This document shows positions 12,256 through 21,286 of a stretch of DNA of 64,000 nt, piece by piece. How positions within the stretch are numbered: position 1 is the first letter of the stretch; each line of letters opens with the position of its first letter. The stretch comes from Chitinophaga pinensis (lineage in GTDB: Bacteria > Bacteroidota > Bacteroidia > Chitinophagales > Chitinophagaceae), in assembly GCA_945876095.1 (NCBI GenBank), contig CAMCMP010000015.1:1-64000 (forward strand), written 5' to 3'. Below the pieces are notes generated by a model. The model ran no database searches, had not been told where the DNA came from, and worked only from the letters and a program-made list of their open reading frames with translations. Both the position numbers and the translations under genes were made by a program.

Positions 12256-12447
12256 TTTAAGTTTTGCAAATCCCATTGGGCAGGAAGTCATTGAAAGTAT
12301 TGGTGCATTAGAAAAGCTGATTTTACTTAAAAAAATAAGTATTAAGGTCTATTTTAAGTTCCCCTTTTTAAAAACTGACCTAATTATAGAGTGTATAATT
12401 CCCATTTTTGCATTAATTTCGGCTCACAATATAAAACAATAGAAATT

Positions 12448-14085
12448 ATGGCAGAAGTGATTCGCATGCCCCGGATGAGTGATACTATGACGGAAGGTAT
12501 AATAGTAGAGTGGCATAAAAAGATAGGTGACAATGTAAAATCAGGCGATTTATTGGCCGAAGTGGAAACTGACAAAGCTACAATGGAACTTGAAAGTTAT
12601 AATGACGGGGTTTTACTATACATTGGTGTTGAAAAAGGTAAGCCTGCAAAAGTGGATGGTATTTTAGCTGTTATCGGAAAAGCGGGCGAAGATTTTGAAC
12701 CTGCATTAGCCACTGCAAAAAATGCTACACCCAATACTACTAAAGAAGTTAAGACTGAAAATAAATCTACTCCAGCTATTACCCCTTCCACTGCTAAGGT
12801 GGAATTACCTGCAGGAACTCGTGAGATCAGAATGCCTTTACTAAGCGACACCATGACGGAAGGGAAAATCATTGCTTGGAATAAAAAGGTAGGCGATTTT
12901 GTAAAAAGTGATGATGTTTTGGCTGATGTAGAAACAGATAAAGCTACCATGGAAGTGGTAGGATATGAGGAAGGAACCTTACTCTATATCGGAGTAGAAG
13001 CAGGCTCTGCTGCAAAGGTGAATGAAATTATTGCCATAGTAGGAAAGAAAGGTACAGATGTTAGCGGCTATGTTGCAGCAGAAAAATCTGGAGCAAATTC
13101 AGCCCCTGTAAATACTTCCCAACCAACAGCTTCTACTGCATCTAATAATACAGATCAACCGGCAAAACAAACTGAGTCAGATGATACATCCAACGAAAGG
13201 TTGAAAGCATCGCCACTTGCCAAAAAATTAGCTGCTGACAAAGGTATCGATCTTAATAAGGTAAATGGTACAGGGGACAATGGTCGGATTACTAAAAAAG
13301 ATATTGACAGTTATGTTCCTACAGCTTCTTCGGCTACCCAAGCTACTTCTTCAACACCGCAATCAGCAAAGGCTACTGCGCCTTTTTTCATAGCCAATAG
13401 TCAAGAAAGTTATACCGATACCCCATTAACACAAATGCGAAAAGTGATTGCAAGGAGATTGGGTGAAAGTAAATTCACTGCTCCCCATTTTTATCTAACG
13501 ATGGAGATAAATATGGACAATGCAATCACTGCAAGAGTAAGTATGAATGAAGTTAGTCCTGTAAAAATTTCTTTTAATGACATGATAATAAAATCAGCTG
13601 CAATGGCGCTTCGATTGCACCCAGATGTAAATAGCAGCTGGATGGGCGATTTTATTAGACACAACCACCATATACATATAGGCTCTGCCCTTGCACTTCC
13701 AGAAGGACTGATTGTTCCAGTGATACGTTTTGCTGATCAAAAATCATTGTCACAAATTGCAGCTGATGCCAAGGAATTGTATGGCAAAGCAAAAGATAAA
13801 AAGCTACAACCTGCCGAGTTTAGTGGCAATACATTCACTATTTCAAATTTAGGAATGATGGACATAGAAGAATTTACAGCCATCATCAACCCACCTGACA
13901 GTGCTATCCTTGCAGTAGGCGCTATCAAAGAAAAAGTAGTAAAAAAAGGAGATGGCTTTGCGGTAACCAATGTAATGAAACTTACCCTAAGCTGTGATCA
14001 CAGAAGTGTAGACGGAGCGGTAGGTGCAGCATTTTTGCAGACCCTTAAAAAGTTTTTGGAAAACCCTATCAACATGCTAGTATAA
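12448..14085 (+). CDS. pdhC: Dihydrolipoamide acetyltransferase (E2) of pyruvate dehydrogenase
   Basis: This enzyme moves the acetyl group from lipoamide to CoA. The 545-residue protein has two N-terminal lipoyl domains, each with the lipoylation motif ETDKATME (first lysine K43), then a peripheral-subunit-binding domain (ASPLAKKLAADKGIDL and GRITKKDI), Ser/Thr/Ala linkers, and the acyltransferase domain ending with the catalytic motif DHRSVDGA. The frame opens at 12391, but the ATG at 12448 is chosen because it gives the conserved start MAEVIRMPRMSDTMTEG. No E1 or E3 gene lies nearby. A 2-oxoacid E2 of related specificity is the alternative. Confidence 0.9.
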   Translation: MAEVIRMPRMSDTMTEGIIVEWHKKIGDNVKSGDLLAEVETDKATMELESYNDGVLLYIGVEKGKPAKVDGILAVIGKAGEDFEPALATAKNATPNTTKEVKTENKSTPAITPSTAKVELPAGTREIRMPLLSDTMTEGKIIAWNKKVGDFVKSDDVLADVETDKATMEVVGYEEGTLLYIGVEAGSAAKVNEIIAIVGKKGTDVSGYVAAEKSGANSAPVNTSQPTASTASNNTDQPAKQTESDDTSNERLKASPLAKKLAADKGIDLNKVNGTGDNGRITKKDIDSYVPTASSATQATSSTPQSAKATAPFFIANSQESYTDTPLTQMRKVIARRLGESKFTAPHFYLTMEINMDNAITARVSMNEVSPVKISFNDMIIKSAAMALRLHPDVNSSWMGDFIRHNHHIHIGSALALPEGLIVPVIRFADQKSLSQIAADAKELYGKAKDKKLQPAEFSGNTFTISNLGMMDIEEFTAIINPPDSAILAVGAIKEKVVKKGDGFAVTNVMKLTLSCDHRSVDGAVGAAFLQTLKKFLENPINMLV

Positions 14086-14107
14086 GTTTTTGATAATAAA
14101 TACTTGA

Positions 14108-14138
14108 GGCGCTGATTTTACAATCAGCGCCTTTTTTT
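14108..14138 (+). terminator. Strong rho-independent terminator after the E2 gene
   Basis: A perfect ten-base stem, GGCGCTGATT with AATCAGCGCC, encloses the loop TTAC and is followed by seven T. It starts 23 bases after the stop codon. Confidence 0.92.
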
Positions 14139-14326
14139 ATACAAATTTGGAGATGACCGATTAAATAAGAAGTTGTCATCACCCAATTAAAAGCGACTAT
14201 TCATAAATGAATTTAATCCAATTTTAATATTTGAAGGTATTTGCAAGTTCTGCAATGCAGCTGCAAGCCTCTTTTGAATCGTCCTGAATTAAGTGGCTAT
14301 TTTTATAATACCTTCAAGATAAAATT

Positions 14327-14692
14327 ATGATTAAGAAAAAAACTTTGGTTATCGGAGCATCTGAAAACCCATTGAGATACAGCTATCTTGCAGTTCAAAG
14401 ATTAAACGCTCACCAATATCCCGTGATTGCACTAGGACTAAAAAAAGGAAGCATTGGAAATACCGAAATAGAGACAGAGAAAAAAAACTTTGAAGACATC
14501 GATACAATTACCCTTTACCTAAATCCCATAAACCAAAAAGGCTATTACGATTATATCCTTTCTCTACATCCGAAAAGAATTATTTTCAATCCAGGAACTG
14601 AGAACGATGAATTGGTTTCCCTTGCTCAACAAAATGGAATTAAATGCCTTGAAGCCTGCACGCTTGTTTTATTGAGTACGGATCAATATTAA
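14327..14692 (+). CDS. CoA-binding domain protein (CoA_binding_2 type)
   Basis: The 121-residue protein is a single Rossmann-fold CoA-binding domain like the E. coli YccU group. It has the N-terminal nucleotide-binding motif TLVIGASENPLRYS (residues 5-18), central TITLYLNP and the late motif RIIFNPGTENDEL, and ends in a short conserved segment with GIKCLEACTLVLL. Proteins of this type bind CoA, but their cellular job is poorly defined. It appears to be a single-gene unit after a terminator. Confidence 0.8.
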   Translation: MIKKKTLVIGASENPLRYSYLAVQRLNAHQYPVIALGLKKGSIGNTEIETEKKNFEDIDTITLYLNPINQKGYYDYILSLHPKRIIFNPGTENDELVSLAQQNGIKCLEACTLVLLSTDQY

Positions 14693-14845
14693 TATGAGCC
14701 AAAAGATTATTTTTTACCCCATTTAGCTATATCACCTATCCCAAACTGCCCCAATACTTGCTAGCAGCACTTATCAACATTAAATAATCGTAAAGCCCTA
14801 ATAAGTGTATCTATTATTTCCTTAATTTTAGGAAAGCCCATTTTT

Positions 14846-15319
14846 ATGTTGTGGAGAAAATTTAATGGAGACCCCATTCAACTACCCATCAAAACCGCAG
14901 TAGAGGAAGTTATTAAAAAAGAAACAGATGCAGGTTGTCGTTTAAAGGTTTGTATTGGTACTGATAGTCAAGTTAAAGGTTTAGAAACTGAGTTTGCAAC
15001 GGTAATTGTTTTTTTACGCGAAGGTCGTGGAGGATTTATGTTCATTCACAATGAGATCACATTATTGAAGTATGGCATCAAGGAAAGAATGCTGGTAGAA
15101 GTTGCCAAAAGCATTGAAATTGCATATGAGCTTTGTGATCTTTTCACTAGGTACAATGTGGATATGGAAGTACATGCCGACATTAATACCAATCCTCAAT
15201 TTAAAAGCAACGAAGCATTGCGAGAGGCAATGGGATATATTTTAGGGATGGGATTTGCTTTCAAAGCCAAACCTGATGCATTTGCTAGCAGCAGTTGTGC
15301 TAATAAAATGGTCAATTAA
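14846..15319 (+). CDS. YkuK/DUF458 RNase H-like protein
   Basis: This 157-residue protein matches the DUF458 (YkuK) family, which has a predicted RNase H-like fold. The conserved acidic motif GTDSQ is at residues 38-42, followed later by EVHADIN, then GYILGMGF and KPDAFASSSCANK near the C-terminus. Some relatives are linked to sporulation or RNA metabolism, but activity here is unproven. It stands alone between the CoA-binding gene and the cyclophilin gene. Confidence 0.8.
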   Translation: MLWRKFNGDPIQLPIKTAVEEVIKKETDAGCRLKVCIGTDSQVKGLETEFATVIVFLREGRGGFMFIHNEITLLKYGIKERMLVEVAKSIEIAYELCDLFTRYNVDMEVHADINTNPQFKSNEALREAMGYILGMGFAFKAKPDAFASSSCANKMVN

Positions 15320-15435
15320 ACTCATCGCTTAAAAAATGTGCTTTTAACATAAAAAGCCTTGACTACCTTACTAAATAGTATCAAAATTCTCAGAATTGAT
15401 TAAAAAAACTGAAGATGTATTGAATTAAGATTAGA

Positions 15436-15443
15436 TATCTTTG
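15436..15443 (+). promoter_or_regulatory. Promoter -7 element of the cyclophilin gene
   Basis: TATCTTTG matches TAnnTTTG, 20 bases before the ATG at 15464. Confidence 0.55.
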
Positions 15444-15463
15444 CAGCACAAAAAAATAAAAAC

Positions 15464-15913
15464 ATGAGCGAAACAGTACTTACCAAGGGACAAATTCATA
15501 CCAACAAAGGTATTTTGAATTTTGAGCTTTATGATGATGCAGCCCCGATAGCAGTAGCAAATTTTAAAAAATTAATTAACGAGGGCTTTTACGATGGGTT
15601 AAGTTTTCATAGAGTGATTCCAAATTTTATGATTCAGGGTGGCTGTCCAAATGGCACAGGTGCAGGCGGACCAGGATATACCATTCAATGTGAAACAAAA
15701 GGTGCTAAACAACATCATGACCGTGGAGTATTGTCTATGGCGCATAGAGGTCCAAATACTGGAGGATCACAATTCTTTATTTGTCACAATCGAACAGGTA
15801 CGCAGCATCTAGATGGTGTTCATACTTGCTTTGGAAAAGTTACAGAAGGAATTGAAATAATAGTAGAAATTAAAGGTGGAGATATTATGGAAAAAGTAAT
15901 ATTGCTGAATTGA
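15464..15913 (+). CDS. Cyclophilin-type peptidyl-prolyl cis-trans isomerase
   Basis: A 149-residue single-domain cyclophilin that speeds proline isomerisation during protein folding. The catalytic segment FHRVIPNFMIQGG spans residues 48-60 (R50, F55, Q58 as in active cyclophilins), followed by MAHRGPNTGGSQFFI and HLDGVHTCFGKV. There is no signal peptide, so it should act in the cytoplasm. It is expressed alone from its own promoter and ends at a bidirectional terminator shared with engB. Confidence 0.93.
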   Translation: MSETVLTKGQIHTNKGILNFELYDDAAPIAVANFKKLINEGFYDGLSFHRVIPNFMIQGGCPNGTGAGGPGYTIQCETKGAKQHHDRGVLSMAHRGPNTGGSQFFICHNRTGTQHLDGVHTCFGKVTEGIEIIVEIKGGDIMEKVILLN

Positions 15914-15936
15914 TTTTTATTAGGTAAAACTTTTAT

Positions 15937-15980
15937 AAAAAAGCCACCATTGAATGTATCATTTGATGGTGGCTTTTTTT
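15937..15980. terminator. Bidirectional terminator between the cyclophilin gene and engB
   Basis: GCCACCAT (15943-15950) pairs with ATGGTGGC (15966-15973). A-runs precede and T-runs follow, so the hairpin has a T tract on both strands and can end both convergent genes. Confidence 0.85.
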
Positions 15981-16036
15981 ATCAACGCCGATTTTTCAGT
16001 ATAAAAAATCTAGATTAGTCTTTTATATTATTTCAA

Positions 16037-16675
16037 TTATTTATTTACCTCATTTGTTTCATCAATCAGCTTCAATATTTTATCTCTTCCTAATTTTTTA
16101 TTAGCACTACTTACAAAATGTTGGGGCAAAAACTGCCAAGTTTTTCTTAATCGGTCTAAAAAAAGTTTTACATTTTTGGCTACAACAGCTTGTGTTTCCT
16201 TATCAGCTTTTGTAAAAATCATGGTAAAGGGAATCTCCCATTTATCCAATTGATTTAAAAAATCAAGATCTATTTTTTGTGGGCTATGGCGAGCATCTAA
16301 TAATACAAATACCATGACTAAATTTTCTCTTTTTCGTAAATACCCTTCAATCATTTGTTCCCAGCGTCTTCTACTACGGATACTCACCTTAGCGAAACCG
16401 TAACCAGGCAAATCCACTAGAAACCATTTAAAATTTTGCCCTTCCTTACTGCTATTGATCGCCGAGGCCGAAGTAATTTCAAAATGATTAATTAGCTGTG
16501 TTTTTCCAGGTGTAGCAGAAGTTTTGGCCAGTTTATCATTACCAGTAAGCATATTGATCAGTGATGATTTACCTACATTGCTACGACCGATAAATGCATA
16601 TTCCTTTTTATCAGGGATAGGGCATTTTTCAAAATCAGGGCTACTGATAATATATTTAGCAGATTTGATTATCAT
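16037..16675 (-). CDS. engB: Ribosome-biogenesis GTPase EngB/YsxC
   Basis: EngB is an essential GTPase of 50S subunit assembly. The P-loop GRSNVGKS is at residues 30-37, the G3 motif DLPGYG follows, and FTKAD is the G4 motif. An upstream in-frame ATG at 16690 overlaps the -7 promoter element, so the ATG at 16675 is chosen, giving 212 residues starting MIIKSAKYIIS. The transcript would then be leaderless or nearly so. The gene is divergent from ubiE and shares a compact promoter region with it. Confidence 0.9.
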   Translation of the reverse strand: MIIKSAKYIISSPDFEKCPIPDKKEYAFIGRSNVGKSSLINMLTGNDKLAKTSATPGKTQLINHFEITSASAINSSKEGQNFKWFLVDLPGYGFAKVSIRSRRRWEQMIEGYLRKRENLVMVFVLLDARHSPQKIDLDFLNQLDKWEIPFTMIFTKADKETQAVVAKNVKLFLDRLRKTWQFLPQHFVSSANKKLGRDKILKLIDETNEVNK

Positions 16676-16679
16676 TAGG

Positions 16680-16734
16680 CAAATATACATCAGAAGGGGG
16701 TAGGTAATCCATTCCCCCTTCTGACGTATCTTTG
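16680..16734. promoter_or_regulatory. Divergent engB/ubiE promoters around a perfect palindrome
   Basis: The minus strand carries TATATTTG (16687 to 16680) for engB and the plus strand TATCTTTG (16727-16734) for ubiE; both match TAnnTTTG. Between them lies a perfect 11-base inverted repeat, TCAGAAGGGGG (16690-16700) and CCCCCTTCTGA (16714-16724). As the genes diverge, it cannot be a simple terminator and may be an operator. Both start codons lie within about six bases of a -7 element. Confidence 0.65.
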
Positions 16735-16739
16735 CAGAA

Positions 16740-17483
16740 ATGACTCAATTTGCACACGATAATGTGGTCCCTCAACAGGATTCTTCGCTTTCAAAAAAAG
16801 AACAGGTAGCAGATATGTTTGACCATATTGCCTATCGCTATGATTTTTTGAACCGTTTTTTAAGTGGCGGTATAGATATTTTATGGCGAAAAAAGGCTAT
16901 CGGGCAACTTAAAAAGTTAGACCCTAAAAAAATCCTAGATGTAGCTACCGGAACTGCAGATGTAGCAATCATGACGACAGGTATTTTAAAGCCTGAGAAA
17001 ATAATTGGAATAGATATCAGTGAAGGCATGCTCAGTTTTGGTAGAAAAAAAATTGAAAAACTAGGACTTGAAAAAATTATTGAATTAATAAATGGTGATT
17101 GCGAAACAATAAATGCAGCGGATAATTCGTTTGATGCAGTTACGGTAGCCTTTGGTGTTAGAAATTTTCAAAATTTAGAAAAGGGATTGAAAGAAATTTT
17201 AAGAGTATTAAAGCCAGGTGGAAAATTAGTAGTACTAGAATTTAGCCAACCTAAAACTATTGTGGTGAATCAGTTATACAAGGTGTACATGAATATAGTG
17301 GCCCCTGGAATGGGAAAATTGTTTTCAAAAAACCGCAATGCTTATAAATACCTTGATGAATCGATAAAAAAATTTCCAGAAGGAAAAAATTTTACTATTA
17401 TCTTAGATAACCTTGGATACATCAACACTTATTGTAAACCCCTGAGTTTTGGAATATGCAGCATCTATTGCGGAGAAAAATAA
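16740..17483 (+). CDS. ubiE: Demethylmenaquinone methyltransferase
   Basis: This SAM-dependent enzyme does the last step of menaquinone synthesis. The SAM motif I LDVATGTADVA is at residues 66-76. FDAVTVAFGVRNFQNLEKGL and LRVLKPGGKLVVLEFSQP are family signatures, and the C-terminal region has the expected FGICSIYCG motif. At 247 residues it is of normal length. It overlaps the next gene by 28 bases. The ubiE-porT order is conserved in many Bacteroidota. Confidence 0.93.
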   Translation: MTQFAHDNVVPQQDSSLSKKEQVADMFDHIAYRYDFLNRFLSGGIDILWRKKAIGQLKKLDPKKILDVATGTADVAIMTTGILKPEKIIGIDISEGMLSFGRKKIEKLGLEKIIELINGDCETINAADNSFDAVTVAFGVRNFQNLEKGLKEILRVLKPGGKLVVLEFSQPKTIVVNQLYKVYMNIVAPGMGKLFSKNRNAYKYLDESIKKFPEGKNFTIILDNLGYINTYCKPLSFGICSIYCGEK

Positions 17484-18190
17484 TTTACTGTATTCTGTTT
17501 TTACTGATTGGCTCTTCTAAAGCTATTGGCCAATTGCGGTATGCTTCATTAAATTTGCCTGATCACGATAATAAAACTTACCACTTTGGAATCAATCTAG
17601 GAATGAATAGATCCCATTTCAATTTTACCCACCATCCTAAGTTTTTATACCAAGATAGTGTAAACGTTATCGAGAGTATCAATAGTACCGGTATTAATTT
17701 AGCTTGGCTCGTCAATTTAAATTTAAGTGAACACTTTGATTTAAGGACTTATCCACTCAACCTTACTTTCAGCGAAAAAGCATTTCAATACACTCTTAAA
17801 TATCCAGATTTACCAGTTGGTGAAGATACCATCACCACTAAAAAAGTACAATCCATTACTTTAAATTTTCCCTTTCAATTAAAATTTAGTAGCGATCGGA
17901 TAGATAATTTAAAAGTTTATACAATAGCGGGTGTAAAATTTGATTACGACATGGCCTCTAATGCTGGAAAAAGCAATGCTGAAGGCCTGATAAAACTCAA
18001 TAAGCTTGATTACAGTATTGAGGGTGGTATTGGATTCCATATATACTTTCCCTATTTTGTATTGTCACCTGAACTTAAGGTAAGTTGGGGGCTTACCAAT
18101 TTGCATAGTAGGGACCCGTCATTAATATTTTCAAGCAATTTTGATAAAATATATTCACGAATGATTTCTTTTTCACTCATCGTAGAATAA
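17456..18190 (+). CDS. porT: PorT-family outer-membrane protein of type IX secretion
   Basis: PorT is a beta-barrel protein needed for the Bacteroidota type IX secretion system. The 244-residue protein has a signal peptide (about residues 1-26, hydrophobic IIYCILFLLIGSSKAIG), followed by alternating beta-strand-rich sequence including FGINLGMNRSHFNF, FPFQLKFSS and GGIGFHIYFPYFVLSPELK. Its place directly after and overlapping ubiE is the typical location. The assignment rests on pattern and synteny, so a general PorT-like barrel is also possible. Confidence 0.8.
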   Translation: MQHLLRRKIIYCILFLLIGSSKAIGQLRYASLNLPDHDNKTYHFGINLGMNRSHFNFTHHPKFLYQDSVNVIESINSTGINLAWLVNLNLSEHFDLRTYPLNLTFSEKAFQYTLKYPDLPVGEDTITTKKVQSITLNFPFQLKFSSDRIDNLKVYTIAGVKFDYDMASNAGKSNAEGLIKLNKLDYSIEGGIGFHIYFPYFVLSPELKVSWGLTNLHSRDPSLIFSSNFDKIYSRMISFSLIVE

Positions 18191-18261
18191 TCAAGTTGCG
18201 TAATTAAAAACTGATACCCATAAAGTATCTTAGTATTTCAATTTATAAATAATTTTAATAT

Positions 18262-19602
18262 ATGAGTAAATACCTTATTAAAAATATCAGCATTGTAAAT
18301 GAAGGGAAAATTGAACAGCTGGACTTGCTAATCAATGGAGAACGAATAGAGAAAATAGGAAACCAGCTATCTGAGAAGGGCCGAGTTATAGAAATAAATG
18401 GTGAAGGAAAGCATCTATTGCCTGGAGCGATTGACGATCAGGTTCATTTCAGAGAACCCGGCCTCACTCATAAAGCAACGATCTATACCGAAAGTAAAGC
18501 CGCAGTAGCAGGAGGTATAACTAGTTTTATGGAAATGCCTAATACCATACCTAACGCGCTCACACCTGAATTATTAGAAGACAAATATAAAATAGCCTCT
18601 CAAAGTTCTCTGGCAAACTACTCCTTTTTTATGGGAGTTAGTAATTCCAATGCAGAGGAAGTGCTAAAAGTAAATCAATACAAAGCCAATATTTGTGGAG
18701 TAAAAATTTTCATGGGTGCTAGCACTGGAAATATGCTAGTGGACAATTTTGGAACCCTTGAAAAAATATTTAGGGAAACTGAGTTACTCATTGCAACTCA
18801 TTGTGAAGACGAAAAAATTATTAAAGAAAACTATGAAAGGATAAAAAAAGAAAAAGGTGTATTGTCTGCTTCAGACCACGCTTTAATCAGAGATGACAAT
18901 GCCTGTTATGAATCATCACTTACTGCAATTCAAATCGCTAAAAAATACAATACCCGATTACATATTTTGCATATCAGTACTGAAAAAGAAATTCAATTAT
19001 TTGGAAATATGTTACCCCTCAAAGACAAAAGAATTACATCCGAAGTATGTGTTCATCACTTACATTTTACTTCAGACGACTACGATCAACTAGGTTATAA
19101 AATAAAATGTAATCCTGCAATAAAATCACCTAATAATAAAGAGGCTTTGTGGAAAGCTTTGCTAGATGATCATTTGGACGTAATTGCCACAGACCATGCG
19201 CCCCATTTACTTTCAGAAAAAGCAGGAGATTATGAGCAAGCGCATTCAGGATTACCACTTGTTCAACATGCAATGTTATTAATGCTCCATTACCACCAAT
19301 TGGGCAAGATTAGTCTTGAAAAAATAGTACAAAAAATGAGTCATGCTGTGGCTGACTGTTTCCATATAGAAAATAGAGGCTACATTCGGGAAGGCTATTT
19401 TGCAGATCTTGTAATAGCTAACTTAAAAAAAACTACTACTGCGAAAAAAGAAAATCTTTTATACAAGTGCGGATGGAGTCCACTCGAGGGTTTTGAATTT
19501 TCTGCAGAGATAGAAAAAACTTTTGTAAATGGATTGATGGTTTATGATAAGGGGATTTGGGATGAGTCTAACAAAGGAAAAAGAATGACATTTAAACATT
19601 AG
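18262..19602 (+). CDS. pyrC: Dihydroorotase
   Basis: This enzyme closes the dihydroorotate ring in pyrimidine synthesis and is a metal-dependent amidohydrolase. Motifs are DDQVHFREPG (residues 58-67), AGGITSFMEMPNTIP, the later metal-site segments HCEDE and HILHIS, and VIATDHAPH. In the usual DxHxHxR motif the first His is replaced by Gln (Q60). To my recollection this is common in Bacteroidota dihydroorotases, not a local defect. At 446 residues it is of normal class I length. pyrD, from the same pathway, is at the far end of the window. Confidence 0.92.
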   Translation: MSKYLIKNISIVNEGKIEQLDLLINGERIEKIGNQLSEKGRVIEINGEGKHLLPGAIDDQVHFREPGLTHKATIYTESKAAVAGGITSFMEMPNTIPNALTPELLEDKYKIASQSSLANYSFFMGVSNSNAEEVLKVNQYKANICGVKIFMGASTGNMLVDNFGTLEKIFRETELLIATHCEDEKIIKENYERIKKEKGVLSASDHALIRDDNACYESSLTAIQIAKKYNTRLHILHISTEKEIQLFGNMLPLKDKRITSEVCVHHLHFTSDDYDQLGYKIKCNPAIKSPNNKEALWKALLDDHLDVIATDHAPHLLSEKAGDYEQAHSGLPLVQHAMLLMLHYHQLGKISLEKIVQKMSHAVADCFHIENRGYIREGYFADLVIANLKKTTTAKKENLLYKCGWSPLEGFEFSAEIEKTFVNGLMVYDKGIWDESNKGKRMTFKH

Positions 19603-19697
19603 TATCTACAATTGAATACAATATTGACGATCATATCAATTTAGCAAGTATTCTCAAAAATATCTGAAAAGCTAAAAATTGCTTTTATTCTCGCAGC

Positions 19698-21014
19698 ATG
19701 GAAATAGATAAAACAACCTTAAGCGACCTTTCTTTAATTGATACCGAAGGTGAATTTTCTGTATTTCATCACCTTAATTTATGCAGAACAACAGGCGGAA
19801 GAGATCAACTATTTGAAAACTTTAAGCGCCCATTGAAAAGTATTGAAGAAATTGAGGGGGTTCAACAAACGTTGCAAGCTATTTTAAAGAATTTAGAATT
19901 GTGGCCCAATCAAATTAGCAATGGTTCAATCATGATGATTGAAAAATTCTACCAAACCTCTTTTGAATTAATCCCCAAAAATCCATCTAATTTAAGTGCG
20001 TATAGCTATAAATTATTCAACCGGGCAGACTTTTCAATGATTGAATACTCGGTTGGGCATAGTTTTGATTTTATAAAAGGAATGAAGCAGTTAGTGAATA
20101 TTTTTTTGACGCCTCTATCTCCTGCACCATTAAAAAAATTATTAGAGACTATTGATATTATTCTACAAAAAGAAGAGTTCTCCATCATAGAAAAAAATAA
20201 AAACGCCGCTAACCTTTCTATCGTTCAACAATTGCAATTAGGCCATTTTTTGAAATACCAATTCAAAATAAATATGCAAGAGTTGCTAAATTACTATTCG
20301 AAACTAGATGCCTGGTATGGTATGGCTTTGGCTGTGAAGGACTTTCGTTTGAATTTTCCAAAATTAATAGAAATAGACCGCCCATTTCTAATGGCAAAAG
20401 GTCTGTATCATCTGCAGTTAAATAATCCGATTGGATATGATGTAACTCTTGATGACCAGAGTAACTTTTTGTTTTTAACTGGGGCTAATATGGCTGGTAA
20501 AAGCACTCTTATTAAATCGGTAGGTACGTCCGTATTTTTAGCTCATATTGGTATGGGAGTACCTGCAGAAAATATGCAGTTAAGCCTCTTCGACGGACTG
20601 CTCAGCAATATCAATGTAATGGACAACTTACTTAAAGGTGAGAGTTATTTTTACAACGAAGTACATCGTATCAAGTCCACAATACAAAAAATTTCTGATG
20701 GAAGAAAATGGCTTATTTTAATAGATGAACTATTCAAAGGAACCAATGTAGAAGATGCGATGAAGTGTTCGGCAACTGTAATTAAAGGTCTGCTTAAAAT
20801 GAAAAACTCACTATTCATTTTATCTACCCACCTTTATGAAATTGGTGACGAACTTAAAAGTTTTCCGAATATTCGTTTTAATTATTTTGAAACGATCGTA
20901 AAGGAAGATCAACTATTTTTTAATTATCAGCTAAAAGAAGGAATCAGCAATGATCGTCTTGGCTACTTTATTTTAAAAAACGAAGGCGTAGTGGAACTGC
21001 TTGAAAAATTATAA
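19698..21014 (+). CDS. MutS-related ATPase without mismatch-recognition domain
   Basis: The 438-residue protein contains only the lever/clamp-like helical region and the MutS ATPase domain. Walker A is GANMAGKST (near residue 265), followed by the ABC-like stretch YFYNEVHRIKS and Walker B WLILIDELFKGTN, then LFILSTHLYEI. The mismatch-binding domain I of MutS is absent. It resembles small MutS-like proteins of Bacteroidota whose DNA substrate is unknown. It is not long enough for MutS1 and has no Smr domain as in MutS2. Confidence 0.82.
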   Translation: MEIDKTTLSDLSLIDTEGEFSVFHHLNLCRTTGGRDQLFENFKRPLKSIEEIEGVQQTLQAILKNLELWPNQISNGSIMMIEKFYQTSFELIPKNPSNLSAYSYKLFNRADFSMIEYSVGHSFDFIKGMKQLVNIFLTPLSPAPLKKLLETIDIILQKEEFSIIEKNKNAANLSIVQQLQLGHFLKYQFKINMQELLNYYSKLDAWYGMALAVKDFRLNFPKLIEIDRPFLMAKGLYHLQLNNPIGYDVTLDDQSNFLFLTGANMAGKSTLIKSVGTSVFLAHIGMGVPAENMQLSLFDGLLSNINVMDNLLKGESYFYNEVHRIKSTIQKISDGRKWLILIDELFKGTNVEDAMKCSATVIKGLLKMKNSLFILSTHLYEIGDELKSFPNIRFNYFETIVKEDQLFFNYQLKEGISNDRLGYFILKNEGVVELLEKL

Positions 21015-21216
21015 TGAAGTTAGCCATCTCTTTTACACTATCCGATTAGGGAACCAATAGATAATAAAATATATAATTAATACGCTAAAGAAATTGTTTA
21101 TACTGAGCTAATAAAAACCAGATAAAGACCTTATTCCTATTGGCCCAATTCAAATAGCTGGCAAAAAAAATAAGAAGAAACTAGGCAATTAGTCACTCAC
21201 TGCTAGTAAATATGTG

Positions 21217-21246
21217 TTTGCTTATTGACTAATCAATGTAAATTTG
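21217..21246 (+). promoter_or_regulatory. Full Bacteroidota promoter of the ABC transporter gene
   Basis: A -33 TTTG (21217-21220) is separated by 18 bases from TAAATTTG (21239-21246). It is the closest match to the complete TTTG/TAnnTTTG promoter in this window. The ATG follows 41 bases downstream. Confidence 0.65.
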
Positions 21247-21286
21247 CAAATAACCCACAAGCTAATAAAGAAAGTAGGGATCTACC

